A stretch of 64,000 bases of DNA from Chloroflexota bacterium (lineage in GTDB: Bacteria; Chloroflexota; Dormibacteria; Dormibacterales; Dormibacteraceae), in contig VBIU01000086.1 of assembly GCA_005880945.1 (NCBI GenBank), positions 1 to 64,000 of the forward strand. Reading direction: 5' to 3'. Under the pieces are notes generated by a model that had not been told where the DNA came from, made no database searches, and worked only from the letters and a program-made list of their open reading frames with translations. Made by a program: the position numbers and the translations under genes. Shown piece by piece: positions 50,552 through 58,341 of the stretch (positions are counted from its first letter, which is position 1; each line of letters starts with the position of its first letter).

Positions 50552-51287
50552 GCACGAAGAGCTCGAGGCGTCCGTGGCGGCATGGGTTCTTGGCGCTGTT
50601 GATACGGACGAGGCCGAGTTGATGCGTGTGCACATCGACGCCTGCGCGATATGCCGGGAGGCGGCCGTCCGCCTTCGCCGGGCGGCCGGCGCGCTGCCCC
50701 TCGCCGCCGATGACGTCGCGCCGCCCGCGCGGCTCCGAGAGCGCGTTCTCACGGCCGCGGCGGCATCGAGAGGATCGCTGGCAACGAGCGCGCCGCGGCG
50801 GAACGAACCACGTCGTCCTGTCCGGATGACGCCGAGGGCGACCACTCGGGCGCGACTGCCCATCTATGCGGCCGCGGCGGCGATCCTTTTGGCGCTCGTC
50901 GTCGGCGCCGTCGCCGGCGATCTCATCGGCCGCGACTCGGTTCGCCCACCTACGAGCACCGTCGCACGGTTCGCGGTCGTCGGGAACCAGGAGCTGGCTG
51001 GGGCCAGGGCGACGGTCATCGACCTGAAGAGCGATGGCGTGGTGCTTGTGGACTTCAACGGCCTGCCGGCTCTGCGGTCAGGAAAGGTATACGAGGTCTG
51101 GCTGATCACCTCCGACGGCCGGGCAGACCCCGCGGCCGTGTTCGTGCCGGACAGCAACGGCAGCAAGGTGGTGCTGGTCAACCGGTCGCTGGAGGGCTAC
51201 TCGCTGATGGCCGTCACGCGTGAGGCTGGGCCTGCCGGGTCGGACGCTCCGACCGAGCAGCCGCAGATGTCGGGAACCATCACATAG
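50544..51287 (+). CDS. RskA-like anti-sigma factor
   Basis: A 247-residue single-pass membrane protein. An N-terminal zinc-binding anti-sigma domain (HxxxCxxC: MRVHIDACAICREAAVRL) is followed by a transmembrane helix (YAAAAAILLALVVGAVAGDLI, about residues 108-128). An extracytoplasmic RskA domain follows (VLVDFNGLPALRSGKVYEVWLITSDGRADPAAVF). It binds and holds the ECF sigma factor encoded just upstream until released by a signal, probably oxidative or envelope stress. A hairpin terminator follows the gene. Confidence 0.92.
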   Translation: MSEHEELEASVAAWVLGAVDTDEAELMRVHIDACAICREAAVRLRRAAGALPLAADDVAPPARLRERVLTAAAASRGSLATSAPRRNEPRRPVRMTPRATTRARLPIYAAAAAILLALVVGAVAGDLIGRDSVRPPTSTVARFAVVGNQELAGARATVIDLKSDGVVLVDFNGLPALRSGKVYEVWLITSDGRADPAAVFVPDSNGSKVVLVNRSLEGYSLMAVTREAGPAGSDAPTEQPQMSGTIT

Positions 51288-51290
51288 AAA

Positions 51291-51319
51291 ATCAGCGGCG
51301 GTGATGGCCCGCCGCTGAT
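51291..51319. terminator. Bidirectional terminator between anti-sigma and zinc-finger genes
   Basis: ATCAGCGGCGG (51291-51301) pairs perfectly with CCGCCGCTGAT (51309-51319) over 11 bp with a seven-base loop. On the minus strand it is followed by TTTTCT, a good terminator for the zinc-finger gene. On the + strand the tail is less T-rich. Confidence 0.75.
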
Positions 51320-51345
51320 CACGTGTCCGAATCGCGTACCGCCGG

Positions 51346-51528
51346 CTAGCGCGTCCGCTCCACCGGCTGCGGCATCTCGACCTCGGAGACAGACTGCTCG
51401 CGCTTGACCTCGGGGTTCTCCACGTCCATGTCCGGCGTCTCGCGTTCGTCCATGGGGTGGACCTGCTCCTTGTGTCGCTTCAACTCCTCAGAGTTGTTGA
51501 ACTCCTTGTCGCAGAGATCACACTTCAC
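51346..51528 (-). CDS. C2H2 zinc-finger miniprotein
   Basis: A 60-residue protein whose first 25 residues are a textbook C2H2 finger: CDLCDKEFNNSEELKRHKEQVH, with Cys3, Cys6, His19 and His24 (C-x2-C-x12-H-x4-H) and the usual Phe10 and Leu16 core positions. The remainder is acidic and Pro-rich, probably disordered. GTG 51528 has AAGGAGG eight bases upstream; upstream in-frame codons would only add a basic extension. C2H2 fingers are uncommon in bacteria. It may bind DNA, RNA or protein. It stands alone between a terminator and a divergent envelope-protein gene. Confidence 0.8.
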   Translation of the reverse strand: MKCDLCDKEFNNSEELKRHKEQVHPMDERETPDMDVENPEVKREQSVSEVEMPQPVERTR

Positions 51529-51708
51529 AGTGCAGTCCTCCTTCCGCGTTGTTCGTTGAGGTGTGAGGCGCACGTGGCACGCGCCTTATGCGCCTCACTG
51601 AATAAAACGCGTATGAGTTGCTACCTACTGCATTTGAGTGATTCCGCCGGGTCGCCACAAGGCCTCGCGCGTTCTTATTTGTGCGAGCCCAAATAGGAGG
51701 AAATGAGT

Positions 51709-52023
51709 ATGCGTGCAATGCCAGATCAAGACGAACTCGAACGGCCCCTTGTGAATTCAAAGCGGCAGGAAGTGGAACGGCAGCTGGCCGTCATCGAGAC
51801 GAAGGCCAGGATGCTGGCCGAGCGGCATGGGCGTCTTGCCGCCGGGATTGCGATTGCGGCGGCCGCGGCCTTCGGCGTCGGCTTGATGGTGTATCGCCGC
51901 CGGCAGCGGAAGTCGGTGGTGCGGCGCGTGCACCACGCGATCCCGGATTCGTTCTGGGACCTGCCTGAGGAGCTGGTCGCTCAGCTCAAGAAGCCCCTGC
52001 AGCGCGCGACGAAAGCGCTGTAA
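51709..52023 (+). CDS. Small membrane protein, paralogue of the DUF3618-like protein
   Basis: A 104-residue protein with an N-terminal helix (QEVERQLAVIETKARMLAERHG), one transmembrane helix (AAGIAIAAAAAFGVGLMVY), then RRRQRKSVVRRVHHAIPDSFWDLPEELVAQLKKPL. The TM-RRR-SVVRR-LPEE layout matches the protein at 35976-36425. ATG 51709 is chosen because AGGAGG (51695-51700) is eight bases upstream; ATG 51703 is only two bases from it. The function is unknown. Confidence 0.72.
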   Translation: MRAMPDQDELERPLVNSKRQEVERQLAVIETKARMLAERHGRLAAGIAIAAAAAFGVGLMVYRRRQRKSVVRRVHHAIPDSFWDLPEELVAQLKKPLQRATKAL

Positions 52024-52027
52024 GCGA

Positions 52028-52969
52028 CTAGGCCGCCGGCGCGGACACCCCGGTCATTCCGGCCAGCTTCACCGCCGCCGCCGTCTTGACGGCCGGCGGC
52101 GGTGCTGCCGCCCCGGCCAGGAAGCGCCGGGTCGCGCGGTGCGAGAGCTTGATCAGCTCCTGGGTTCGGCTGAAGTCCGCCGGCGAGACCGCGACCTCGT
52201 CGATGCCCGGCAGCATCACAATTTGGGCCGAGTCTCGGTGCGCCCGGACTTCCGCCTCGAGGCGCTGCTCGACGAATCGCGCCAGGGCGTGGAGCGCCAT
52301 GCTGAGCGCGTTGCTGGGCTGGTTGCGGACCCAGGGGTACCCGATCGGCAGGACAAAGATTCGCTGGGCTCCAAGCTCGATGGCCGCCGCGATGGGAGTG
52401 TGGTTGGCGACCCCACCGTCGACGAGGTCGCGGCGCCCGATCGTCACCGGCGGGAACACGCCGGGGATCGCTGTGCTCGCCAGCAGGGCCGGAACCGCTG
52501 GGCCTGACGACAGCACTACCGCCTCTCCGTTCTTGAGGTCGGTGGTGATGACGTGAACGGGGACGCACGCGTCCTCCAGCCGCTCATAGGGAAGGTTCTT
52601 CTCGAGGACTGAGCGCAGCCCCGCGCTCGAGATGACGTGGTTGGTCCGCCCGAACAAACCGAGGGCGCCGGCCCACGCGTTCAACGGAAAGATGTCCTGG
52701 CGGCGGAGACCACACCAGATCTCCGCGAGCTTGAGGGCGCCATCGACGTCGGGGCAGCCTGCCAGCCAGGCCGCATTGACCGCGCCAACCGAGGTGCCGA
52801 TCATGAAGTCCGGCCGCACGCCGGCCTCCATGAGTGCCTGGAGCATCCCCACCTGGATGGCGCCCAGGCTGCCTCCACCGGAAAGCACGAAAGCGGTCTT
52901 GCCTTCGACTTGGGGCGCGCGACGGCTCATCGCCATGGAGTGGAGCGCGACCTCAAGCTGCCTTCTCAT
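52028..52969 (-). CDS. Patatin-like phospholipase
   Basis: A 313-residue patatin-family lipid acyl hydrolase with oxyanion loop SGGGSLGAIQVG, catalytic Ser in GTSVGAVNAAWLAG (GxSxG) and catalytic Asp in DLVDGGVANHTP (DGG). It belongs to the bacterial RssA/YchK-like group. No signal peptide is evident. ATG 52969 overlaps the small upstream frame; ATG 52936 is an alternative start. The C-terminal 30 residues are Ala/Pro-rich and not conserved. It likely acts on membrane lipids or lysophospholipids. Confidence 0.9.
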   Translation of the reverse strand: MRRQLEVALHSMAMSRRAPQVEGKTAFVLSGGGSLGAIQVGMLQALMEAGVRPDFMIGTSVGAVNAAWLAGCPDVDGALKLAEIWCGLRRQDIFPLNAWAGALGLFGRTNHVISSAGLRSVLEKNLPYERLEDACVPVHVITTDLKNGEAVVLSSGPAVPALLASTAIPGVFPPVTIGRRDLVDGGVANHTPIAAAIELGAQRIFVLPIGYPWVRNQPSNALSMALHALARFVEQRLEAEVRAHRDSAQIVMLPGIDEVAVSPADFSRTQELIKLSHRATRRFLAGAAAPPPAVKTAAAVKLAGMTGVSAPAA

Positions 52970-53174
52970 CGGGCAGCCTGCCGGCGCGCTTCGCGCGAAG
53001 AGATTCCAACATCACGGCGGCGTCAAGACGATCCCACAATCGCCAGTCGGCCTCCGAACGCCATACCTGGTCGAACAGCGATTCGAGCTGGCTGTGCAGA
53101 TCGGGCTCTGTTGAACCGGGCTTGCTCTTCACTCTGATCAGACAACGCGCGCCAAAGCCCGGTTCGGCTACCAC
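52953..53174 (-). CDS. Possible small hypothetical protein
   Basis: A 73-residue frame whose end overlaps the patatin gene start by 17 bases. The translation (SQLESLFDQVWRSEADWRLWDRLDAAVMLESLRAKRAGRLP) has plausible helical, amphipathic composition, but no family is recognised and no clear ribosome site was found. It may be a short leader gene coupled to the patatin gene, or a chance frame. Confidence 0.35.
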   Translation of the reverse strand: MVAEPGFGARCLIRVKSKPGSTEPDLHSQLESLFDQVWRSEADWRLWDRLDAAVMLESLRAKRAGRLPDEKAA

Positions 53175-53186
53175 CGTTGTATGGAT

Positions 53187-54203
53187 TTATGAAGCCACCC
53201 ATGCGGGAGGGGAGCTGGAGTCCAGGCTCAGGTTCTGCGTCACCTGGCGCGGGCTGGCCGGCCCGGTGGCTGGAGACAGGGTGACCGTCCAGAGCTGGAA
53301 GGGGCCTCCTGGCGATGCCGGGGCAAGGTAGGCGAGGGTCTGGCCGTCGGGAGAGAAGGCGGGCGACGCAACCAGCCCGCCGCTGACCACTGCAGCAGGT
53401 GGGCCGATCGAAGCCGAGACCAGGTCCAGCGGCACGACCACCAGGCGCATGCTCCGAAGCTCGCCGTGCCTGCAGACCATCGCGAGGCGCTTTGCATCCG
53501 GCGACACTGCCGCCTGGGCGCAATCGTCCGCGGCCGCGGTGAGCGCCACCCCCGGGCTGCCGGGCCGGCCCTGCAGCCAGACCTGCGAGTGCATCACCGA
53601 GTGTTCGTCGATCGAAAAACGGGTGAAGACGAGGGCGCCCTTCGTAGGCATTGGATTGGTGTCTCCGCCGGTGTACTGGTTGGGCAGCGTCCAATCCGTC
53701 TCGCCGTGGGAGGCCGGATCGGCAGGGCGCGAGAAGATCGCCAGGTCGACGCGATAGCTGTTGAACGGATCCTTCGGGTCGTAGCTGTAGAAGATGGTGG
53801 CGCCGTCAGCGCTGAAACGCGGGTAGAAGGCCCAGTGGTTTCGCTCCGCGCGCCTCGCGTCGTTGTGTGTCAGCTGGGCGACGACGCGGCCGTCACCCTC
53901 CAGCAGGAACAGGTCGCCTGAGTTGACTGTCTGTTTGACGGCGACCACCTGCTTCCCGTCGGGTGAGCCTGCCGGTTGCGTCCAGCCGTCGTCGGGTGTG
54001 ATCTGCTTGAACGAGCCGTCGCGAAGACGGTAGAGCGCCCCTCCTTGCGCGACGTAGATGGTCCCGGGCACCGCCACCAGGCTCGACGTCGGTCGCTGGA
54101 CCGCGGTCGTGCCGCCTCGGAGCGAACCGACTGTGTTGTATGCGCCGACACCGAATGCAATCATCGCGAGGACGACCGCCGCCGATACCGCAGCCTGCTT
54201 CAT
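53187..54203 (-). CDS. Exported beta-propeller (TolB/PD40-like) protein
   Basis: A 338-residue protein with an N-terminal signal or anchor helix (AAVSAAVVLAMIAFGVGAY) and repeated propeller-blade motifs, including AGSPDGKQVVAVKQ, FYPRFSADGATIFYSY, AAVSPDAKRLAMVC and PAFSPDGQTLAYLAPAS. It probably binds protein or carbohydrate in the cell envelope. Its ATG overlaps the stop of the upstream LCP gene (54200-54203), tying it to cell-wall polymer attachment. Confidence 0.82.
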   Translation of the reverse strand: MKQAAVSAAVVLAMIAFGVGAYNTVGSLRGGTTAVQRPTSSLVAVPGTIYVAQGGALYRLRDGSFKQITPDDGWTQPAGSPDGKQVVAVKQTVNSGDLFLLEGDGRVVAQLTHNDARRAERNHWAFYPRFSADGATIFYSYDPKDPFNSYRVDLAIFSRPADPASHGETDWTLPNQYTGGDTNPMPTKGALVFTRFSIDEHSVMHSQVWLQGRPGSPGVALTAAADDCAQAAVSPDAKRLAMVCRHGELRSMRLVVVPLDLVSASIGPPAAVVSGGLVASPAFSPDGQTLAYLAPASPGGPFQLWTVTLSPATGPASPRQVTQNLSLDSSSPPAWVAS

Positions 54204-55135
54204 GGAAAGGTCTTATGGACCAGCGGCAGGATCAGCCTCCAGCTCGGAAGCACCACATCCTGTCCGCCGATGGTGGTTTCGGAGGTGTACGGCGGCATGA
54301 GCACCTCGCGAGTGATGCCGGAGCCACCCAGCTCGCCCGCCAGGGCGAGCAGCTGTCTCACGCGATCCAGCCCAATGCTGGTCTTGATCTCGCCGCTGAA
54401 CGCGCTTGCCAGGAACGGCAGGTCAGCCGCGTTGAGATGAGCGTCCTTGATGGCGAGCAGCAGCTGCTGCTGGCGCTCTGAGCGAGCGAAATCCCCGCGG
54501 AGGTCGCCGTGACGCGATCGAACGTACTGGAGCGCGTGGATGCCATCCAGGTGGACGGCGCCGGGCAGAACCGCGACACGGTTGTAGCCGTATGGGTCGT
54601 TCGTGTTCACGTCCGCGGGGTAGAAGTCGTCCATGACTGGGTTTGTGACCACGACGTCGACCCCGCCGAGCCTGTCGATCAGGTTGACAAGCCCTTTCAA
54701 ACCGATCCAGACATAGTCGTCGATACGAACCCGAAAGTTGGTCTCCACAGCCTTCATGGCGAGTGCAGGCCCGCCGAGCTGAAACGCGGTGGAGATCTTG
54801 CCCGTGCCGTGACCGGGGATCGGGACCCACAGATCCCTTGGGATCGAGAGCATGGTGGCCCGCTTCGCGCTTGGGTCCAGCCTGACCAGGATCATCGACT
54901 GGCTGTTGAATCGATCCGGGACGAACTTGGCGTCGTCGTCAGATCCCAGCAGCAGCACAGTGAAGGGCTGGGTCGGTCCCGGCAGGGCATCCGGTAGCGA
55001 CCCCGAGCTCACGGCCGAGGTCGCCGCAACTTGAAAAATCGGGAAAAAGTACGCCGTCAGGCCGAGCAGGCCGGCGATGACAAAGCCTGCAACGAGGACA
55101 GAGGCGCGTGGTAGGTACAGCTTTCGTCCCTCCAC
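54200..55135 (-). CDS. LytR-CpsA-Psr (LCP) family protein
   Basis: A 311-residue cell-wall ligase-type protein with one N-terminal transmembrane helix (ASVLVAGFVIAGLLGLTAYFFPIF). The extracytoplasmic LCP domain reads FTVLLLGSDDDAKFVPDRFNSQSMILVRLDP, SIPRDLWVPIPGHGTGKISTAFQLGG, VDVVVTNPV and HALQYVRSRHGDLRGDFARSERQQQLL, with the conserved Asp/Arg residues that bind polyprenyl pyrophosphate. LCP proteins attach teichoic acids, capsule or arabinogalactan-like polymers to peptidoglycan. This suggests a thick or Gram-positive-like wall. It forms an operon with the propeller protein. Confidence 0.92.
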   Translation of the reverse strand: MEGRKLYLPRASVLVAGFVIAGLLGLTAYFFPIFQVAATSAVSSGSLPDALPGPTQPFTVLLLGSDDDAKFVPDRFNSQSMILVRLDPSAKRATMLSIPRDLWVPIPGHGTGKISTAFQLGGPALAMKAVETNFRVRIDDYVWIGLKGLVNLIDRLGGVDVVVTNPVMDDFYPADVNTNDPYGYNRVAVLPGAVHLDGIHALQYVRSRHGDLRGDFARSERQQQLLLAIKDAHLNAADLPFLASAFSGEIKTSIGLDRVRQLLALAGELGGSGITREVLMPPYTSETTIGGQDVVLPSWRLILPLVHKTFP

Positions 55136-55175
55136 CCAGCAAACGCCTGAGCGCCGCCAAGACCCCGCAGTGGGA

Positions 55176-55649
55176 TTACGCCGCGATGATTCGGTGCTTG
55201 TTGCTGCTTCCGATCTTGAAAGTGCCGGCCGAGGTGGTCACTGTGAGGGCGACGGAGTACTCGCCATAGCTGACAGGACCACCCGCCTTCGATTGATTCG
55301 TGCAAGCGCTGGGGACGGTGAGCTCGATGGTCGCGCTGGACCCCGCGCCAACCCTGTTCGGCGTGAACGCGACTTTCTCCGCGTCGTACCGGTACCCGAC
55401 CTGCTGCAGCCACCCGCCATGGACGGCCGAGAGCGTCATGACCGCGGACACCGCCTTGATCGTTACCGGGCTCGATCTGCCGTTGTGGCTGGCGACACTC
55501 GCGTGCAGCGCGTAGGCCGAGTTGTTGGAGCCGGACGCACACGCGTGGCTGGCATCGACTGTGGCATTGCTCAGGGTGAAGTCCCCGGAACCGGAGCCAC
55601 AGCCCATCACGAGCAGAATCACCACCATCCCGCCAAGGGGCCTTCTCAC
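55176..55649 (-). CDS. Putative lipoprotein
   Basis: A 157-residue exported protein with a short signal ending in lipobox LLVMGC (Cys about residue 17). The mature part is beta-rich (FTLSNATVDASHACASGSNNSAYALHASVASHNG; YSVALTVTTSAGTFKIGSSN) and contains a Cys pair. It looks like an immunoglobulin-type or transglutaminase-associated beta domain, but no family is recognised. It is located just downstream of a small membrane-protein gene on the same strand. Confidence 0.7.
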   Translation of the reverse strand: MRRPLGGMVVILLVMGCGSGSGDFTLSNATVDASHACASGSNNSAYALHASVASHNGRSSPVTIKAVSAVMTLSAVHGGWLQQVGYRYDAEKVAFTPNRVGAGSSATIELTVPSACTNQSKAGGPVSYGEYSVALTVTTSAGTFKIGSSNKHRIIAA

Positions 55650-55653
55650 GCTT

Positions 55654-55905
55654 TCACGAGCGGCGCCGGCCGCGCTCGGTGGCGGTCGCCACAGCCAGGA
55701 GGCCGGCGATCACGCCGCCCTCGAACAGGCCGTACAGGACCGAGCGAAAGATCGGCTGATTGAAGGGTCCGATGTTCAACAGGAACGTGAGCACCGCGAA
55801 GATCGGAAACGAGATGGCGAGCTGCACCCACGTCTCCAATGCCTCCCACCAGAGGACTATCGCCGGCGGCGGCGGCGGCTTGGAGGAGCCCGACGGCTGG
55901 TTCAT
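55654..55905 (-). CDS. Small membrane protein
   Basis: An 83-residue protein with a Pro/Ser-rich N-terminus (MNQPSGSSKPPPPPAIVLWW) and two hydrophobic helices (WVQLAISFPIFAVLTFLLNIG; SVLYGLFEGGVIAGLLAVATAT) ending in RGRRRS. It was chosen from a longer open frame because the upstream part overlaps the divergent cupredoxin-like gene. The function is unknown. Confidence 0.6.
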   Translation of the reverse strand: MNQPSGSSKPPPPPAIVLWWEALETWVQLAISFPIFAVLTFLLNIGPFNQPIFRSVLYGLFEGGVIAGLLAVATATERGRRRS

Positions 55906-55957
55906 CGCCGGTCGATGATATTCGGTGCTCTGGTCGACGATGACGGACCATTGGTCG

Positions 55958-56470
55958 ATGAGGCGCGCGGCGATCTCCATCGTGCTCAGCGCCTTCCTTC
56001 TATATGCGGCGGCCTGTGACCCCCTGACGGGGACCGGCCCGGGCACTCCGCCCGACCCGACGACCTTTTTGCGCGCCGATCCGTCAGCGCGCACCGCGAT
56101 CCTCACCCTCATCGCCGGCTACCCGGCCACCGACTATCAGTTCAACTACGACGGCTACGGCAGCGGCAGCCTCGTCATCACGATTCCGGTGGGCTGGGAG
56201 GTGACGGTGCAGTGTGAGAACCACAGCACGGTTCCGAACTCATGCGCGGTGGTCGCAGGCAAGGGCGACACCCAACCTCTCGAGCCTGGGTGGTCGACGC
56301 CCGAACCGGCCAAGGGCCTCGCTCCTGGCGGGTCTGCGGCGTTCGTCTTCACGCCGACGAAACCAGGAAGCTACCGGATCGCATCGCTTGTCGTGGGCAG
56401 CGAGGCGAGCGGGATGTGGGCGGACCTCGAGGTCAGCGACGGCGGCCAGGCCGGCATCAGGGCGGGCTAG
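55958..56470 (+). CDS. Sulfocyanin-like cupredoxin, copper ligands apparently lost
   Basis: A 170-residue lipoprotein (signal ISIVLSAFLLYAAAC) whose mature part follows the sulfocyanin layout: YQFNYDGYGSGSLVITIPVGWEVTVQCEN, a VPNSCAVV segment, a GLAPGGSAAFVFTP strand and SYRIASLVVGSEASGMWADLEVS. In copper-binding relatives these positions read roughly PHS, Cys and GHAxxGMW. Here the His residues and the Cys are replaced (PNS; IASLVVGSE), with only the Met region retained. It may be a non-copper structural derivative or bind another ligand. ATG 55958 was chosen to begin at the signal peptide. Confidence 0.7.
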   Translation: MRRAAISIVLSAFLLYAAACDPLTGTGPGTPPDPTTFLRADPSARTAILTLIAGYPATDYQFNYDGYGSGSLVITIPVGWEVTVQCENHSTVPNSCAVVAGKGDTQPLEPGWSTPEPAKGLAPGGSAAFVFTPTKPGSYRIASLVVGSEASGMWADLEVSDGGQAGIRAG

Positions 56471-56864
56471 CGAGAAGGACCGCCTGCGTCTGGGTGACCT
56501 GCGCCACGCGCCGTCCTTCCGGGTCGAGCAAGTCGGTCTGGACGACGATCGTTCTTCCTCCGACGTGAAGCGGCCGGGCGATCCCGTCGACGCGCCCGCC
56601 CCGAACCGCTCGAAAGAAATTGCTCTTGGACTCGATGGTGGCGGTGCCGGCTCCCTCGGGAAGGTTCATAACCGCGCACACGGCTCCAAGCGAGTCGGCC
56701 AGAGCCATGAGCGCGCCGCCGTGCAGGATGCCGCCGGTGGTGCAGAGATCTGGGCGCCAATCGAGTCCGCCGCGCACCTCGGTCGCGCTCGCAGCGATGA
56801 CCTCGACGCCGAGCATCGACGCTAACGGCATCCGCGAGGTCCATGAGCTCGCGTCGTTCTCCAT
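56457..56864 (-). CDS. PaaI-family hotdog thioesterase
   Basis: A 135-residue single-domain hotdog protein with the signature DLCTTGGILHGGALMALADSLGAVCAVMNLP and the strands ATIESKSNFFRAVRGGRVDGIARPLHVGGRTIVVQTDLLDPEGRRVAQVTQTQAVL. Predicted to hydrolyse aromatic or acyl-CoA thioesters. ATG 56864 has AAGGGAG about six bases upstream. The gene overlaps the end of the cupredoxin-like gene and is divergent from the membrane oxidoreductase gene. Confidence 0.88.
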   Translation of the reverse strand: MENDASSWTSRMPLASMLGVEVIAASATEVRGGLDWRPDLCTTGGILHGGALMALADSLGAVCAVMNLPEGAGTATIESKSNFFRAVRGGRVDGIARPLHVGGRTIVVQTDLLDPEGRRVAQVTQTQAVLLASPP

Positions 56865-56893
56865 CCCAATCTCCCTTTTCTTTCGTTGGCGAC

Positions 56894-56899
56894 TACCTT
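56894..56899 (+). promoter_or_regulatory. -10 box of the membrane molybdoenzyme gene
   Basis: TACCTT ends seven bases before ATG 56907 and no Shine-Dalgarno is present, matching a leaderless TANNNT promoter. Confidence 0.5.
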
Positions 56900-56906
56900 T
56901 GAGAAT

Positions 56907-57857
56907 ATGCGCGGCCGGCTGACCAATGTCGCGCTCCTGGGCCTGCTCGCCGTGGCCTTCGCCAGCGGTTGGGTCGCATTCGAGCTGAGCGGACAGCCTG
57001 CGCGGGCCGTCCTCCTCGTCCACGCTGCCGCCGGCGTGGCGATCGTCCTGCTCGTACCCTGGAAGTCGCTGGTCGCCCGCCGCGGGCTGCGCCGGCCGCG
57101 CACGATGCGCTGGGCATCGCTGGTCCTTGCAGCAGGCGTGGCCGTGTCGCTCGTGTTCGGCTTCCTGCACAGCTTCGGGCGGCCGGACGTCGGCTACTTG
57201 ACGGCGATGGACTTTCATGTGGGCGCCGCCATCGGCGTGCTGCCTTTCGTCGTCTGGCATGTGCTGGCGAGGCCGGCCAGGCTGCGTCCGGCGGATCTGA
57301 GCCGCCGCAACTTCCTGAAGGGCGCCGCTCTCCTGGGCGCATCGGCGCTCGGGGTGGCTGCGGTGCCGGCCGCGCGTCGCGCCCCGACGGGTTCATTCGA
57401 GGCCGCCAACGCCATCCCGACGCAGTGGATGTTCGACAGCACACCGGAAGTCGACATTCAAACTTTCCAGTTGATGGTGGCGGGAACCGCGTGGCGTTAC
57501 GACGACCTCCTGGCGTTCAGCGACAGCGTGACGGCGGTCCTCGATTGCACCGGAGGCTGGTACTCCGAGCAGGCGTGGGAGGGGGTCTGGCTGCACAGGC
57601 TGCTCCCGCCCGGCGCCTCCGCCTCCAGCCTCAACGTGCGCTCGATCACCGGCTACAGCCGCCGCTTCGACGTCGACGAGGCGCAACGGCTTCTGCTGGC
57701 GACTCGGTTGGACGGAAGTCCCCTGGACACGGGGCACGGCTACCCGGTGCGCCTGGTGGCTCCGGGCAAACGCGGCTTCACGTGGGTCAAGTGGGTCACA
57801 TCGATCGAGGAGGAAGGCCTGCCATGGTGGTGGCAGCCGCCCTTCCCGCTACAGTGA
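56907..57857 (+). CDS. Membrane-anchored sulfite-oxidase-like molybdoenzyme fusion
   Basis: A 316-residue fusion. Residues 1-130 hold four hydrophobic helices with His residues (LLVHAAAGVAIVLL; FGFLHSF; DFHVGAAIGVLPFVVWHVL) that could coordinate heme b. A twin-arginine-like stretch follows (RRNFLKGAALLGASALGVAAVPAARR, about residues 133-158). The rest is a sulfite-oxidase-type Moco domain with ligand Cys in TAVLDCTGGWYSEQAWEGVWL and HGYPVRLVAPGKRGFTWVKWV. This looks like a one-chain version of the heme membrane subunit plus periplasmic reductase arrangement seen in MsrQ/MsrP, but it is not clearly that family. The substrate is unknown. Confidence 0.8.
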   Translation: MRGRLTNVALLGLLAVAFASGWVAFELSGQPARAVLLVHAAAGVAIVLLVPWKSLVARRGLRRPRTMRWASLVLAAGVAVSLVFGFLHSFGRPDVGYLTAMDFHVGAAIGVLPFVVWHVLARPARLRPADLSRRNFLKGAALLGASALGVAAVPAARRAPTGSFEAANAIPTQWMFDSTPEVDIQTFQLMVAGTAWRYDDLLAFSDSVTAVLDCTGGWYSEQAWEGVWLHRLLPPGASASSLNVRSITGYSRRFDVDEAQRLLLATRLDGSPLDTGHGYPVRLVAPGKRGFTWVKWVTSIEEEGLPWWWQPPFPLQ

Positions 57858-57868
57858 CTCGTCGAGAA

Positions 57869-58330
57869 ATGCGCCATCTCCAGTCACAGCGATCCCTGCC
57901 GGCATTCGGCAAGGACCGGCCCGTCCTCAGCCTCCTTGCGAGGAAGCTCCGCCTCGAACCAAATCACAGGGTGGCCATCCTGAACGCGCCGGCGGGCTAC
58001 CTCGACAGTCTCGCCCCAGGTCCGGCGGACCTGCGCACCGAGCTCGAGCCGGCCGATGCCCTCGATGCGGTGCAGCTCTTCGTCAACGGGGTCGAGGAGC
58101 TGCGAGACATGGGCCCTGCCGCCATTCGAGCGGTCAAGCAGGACGGCCTGCTGTGGATCACGTATCCGAAAGGCGGCAAGACGCGAGGCGTCACCGACCT
58201 GCCGGCGACACCGTGGTGGGTGAAGCGGGACGTCCTCGGAGAGATCACGTCCGAGACCGGCTACAAGCCCGTCGCGTTTGTGAAGATCGACGACGATTGG
58301 ACGGCGCTGCGCTTCAAGCGCACCGAATAG
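57869..58330 (+). CDS. DUF3052-like protein
   Basis: A 153-residue soluble protein with the DUF3052-type layout: LARKLRLEPNHRVAILNAPAGYLDSL, VQLFVNGVEELRDM, AVKQDGLLWITYPKGGKTRGVTDLP, and a final KIDDDWTALRFKR. The function is unknown. ATG 57869 is supported by TACAGT (57850-57855), which would give a very short leader. The product precedes a Ddn-like reductase. Confidence 0.75.
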   Translation: MRHLQSQRSLPAFGKDRPVLSLLARKLRLEPNHRVAILNAPAGYLDSLAPGPADLRTELEPADALDAVQLFVNGVEELRDMGPAAIRAVKQDGLLWITYPKGGKTRGVTDLPATPWWVKRDVLGEITSETGYKPVAFVKIDDDWTALRFKRTE

Positions 58331-58341
58331 AGTTACCTGCG

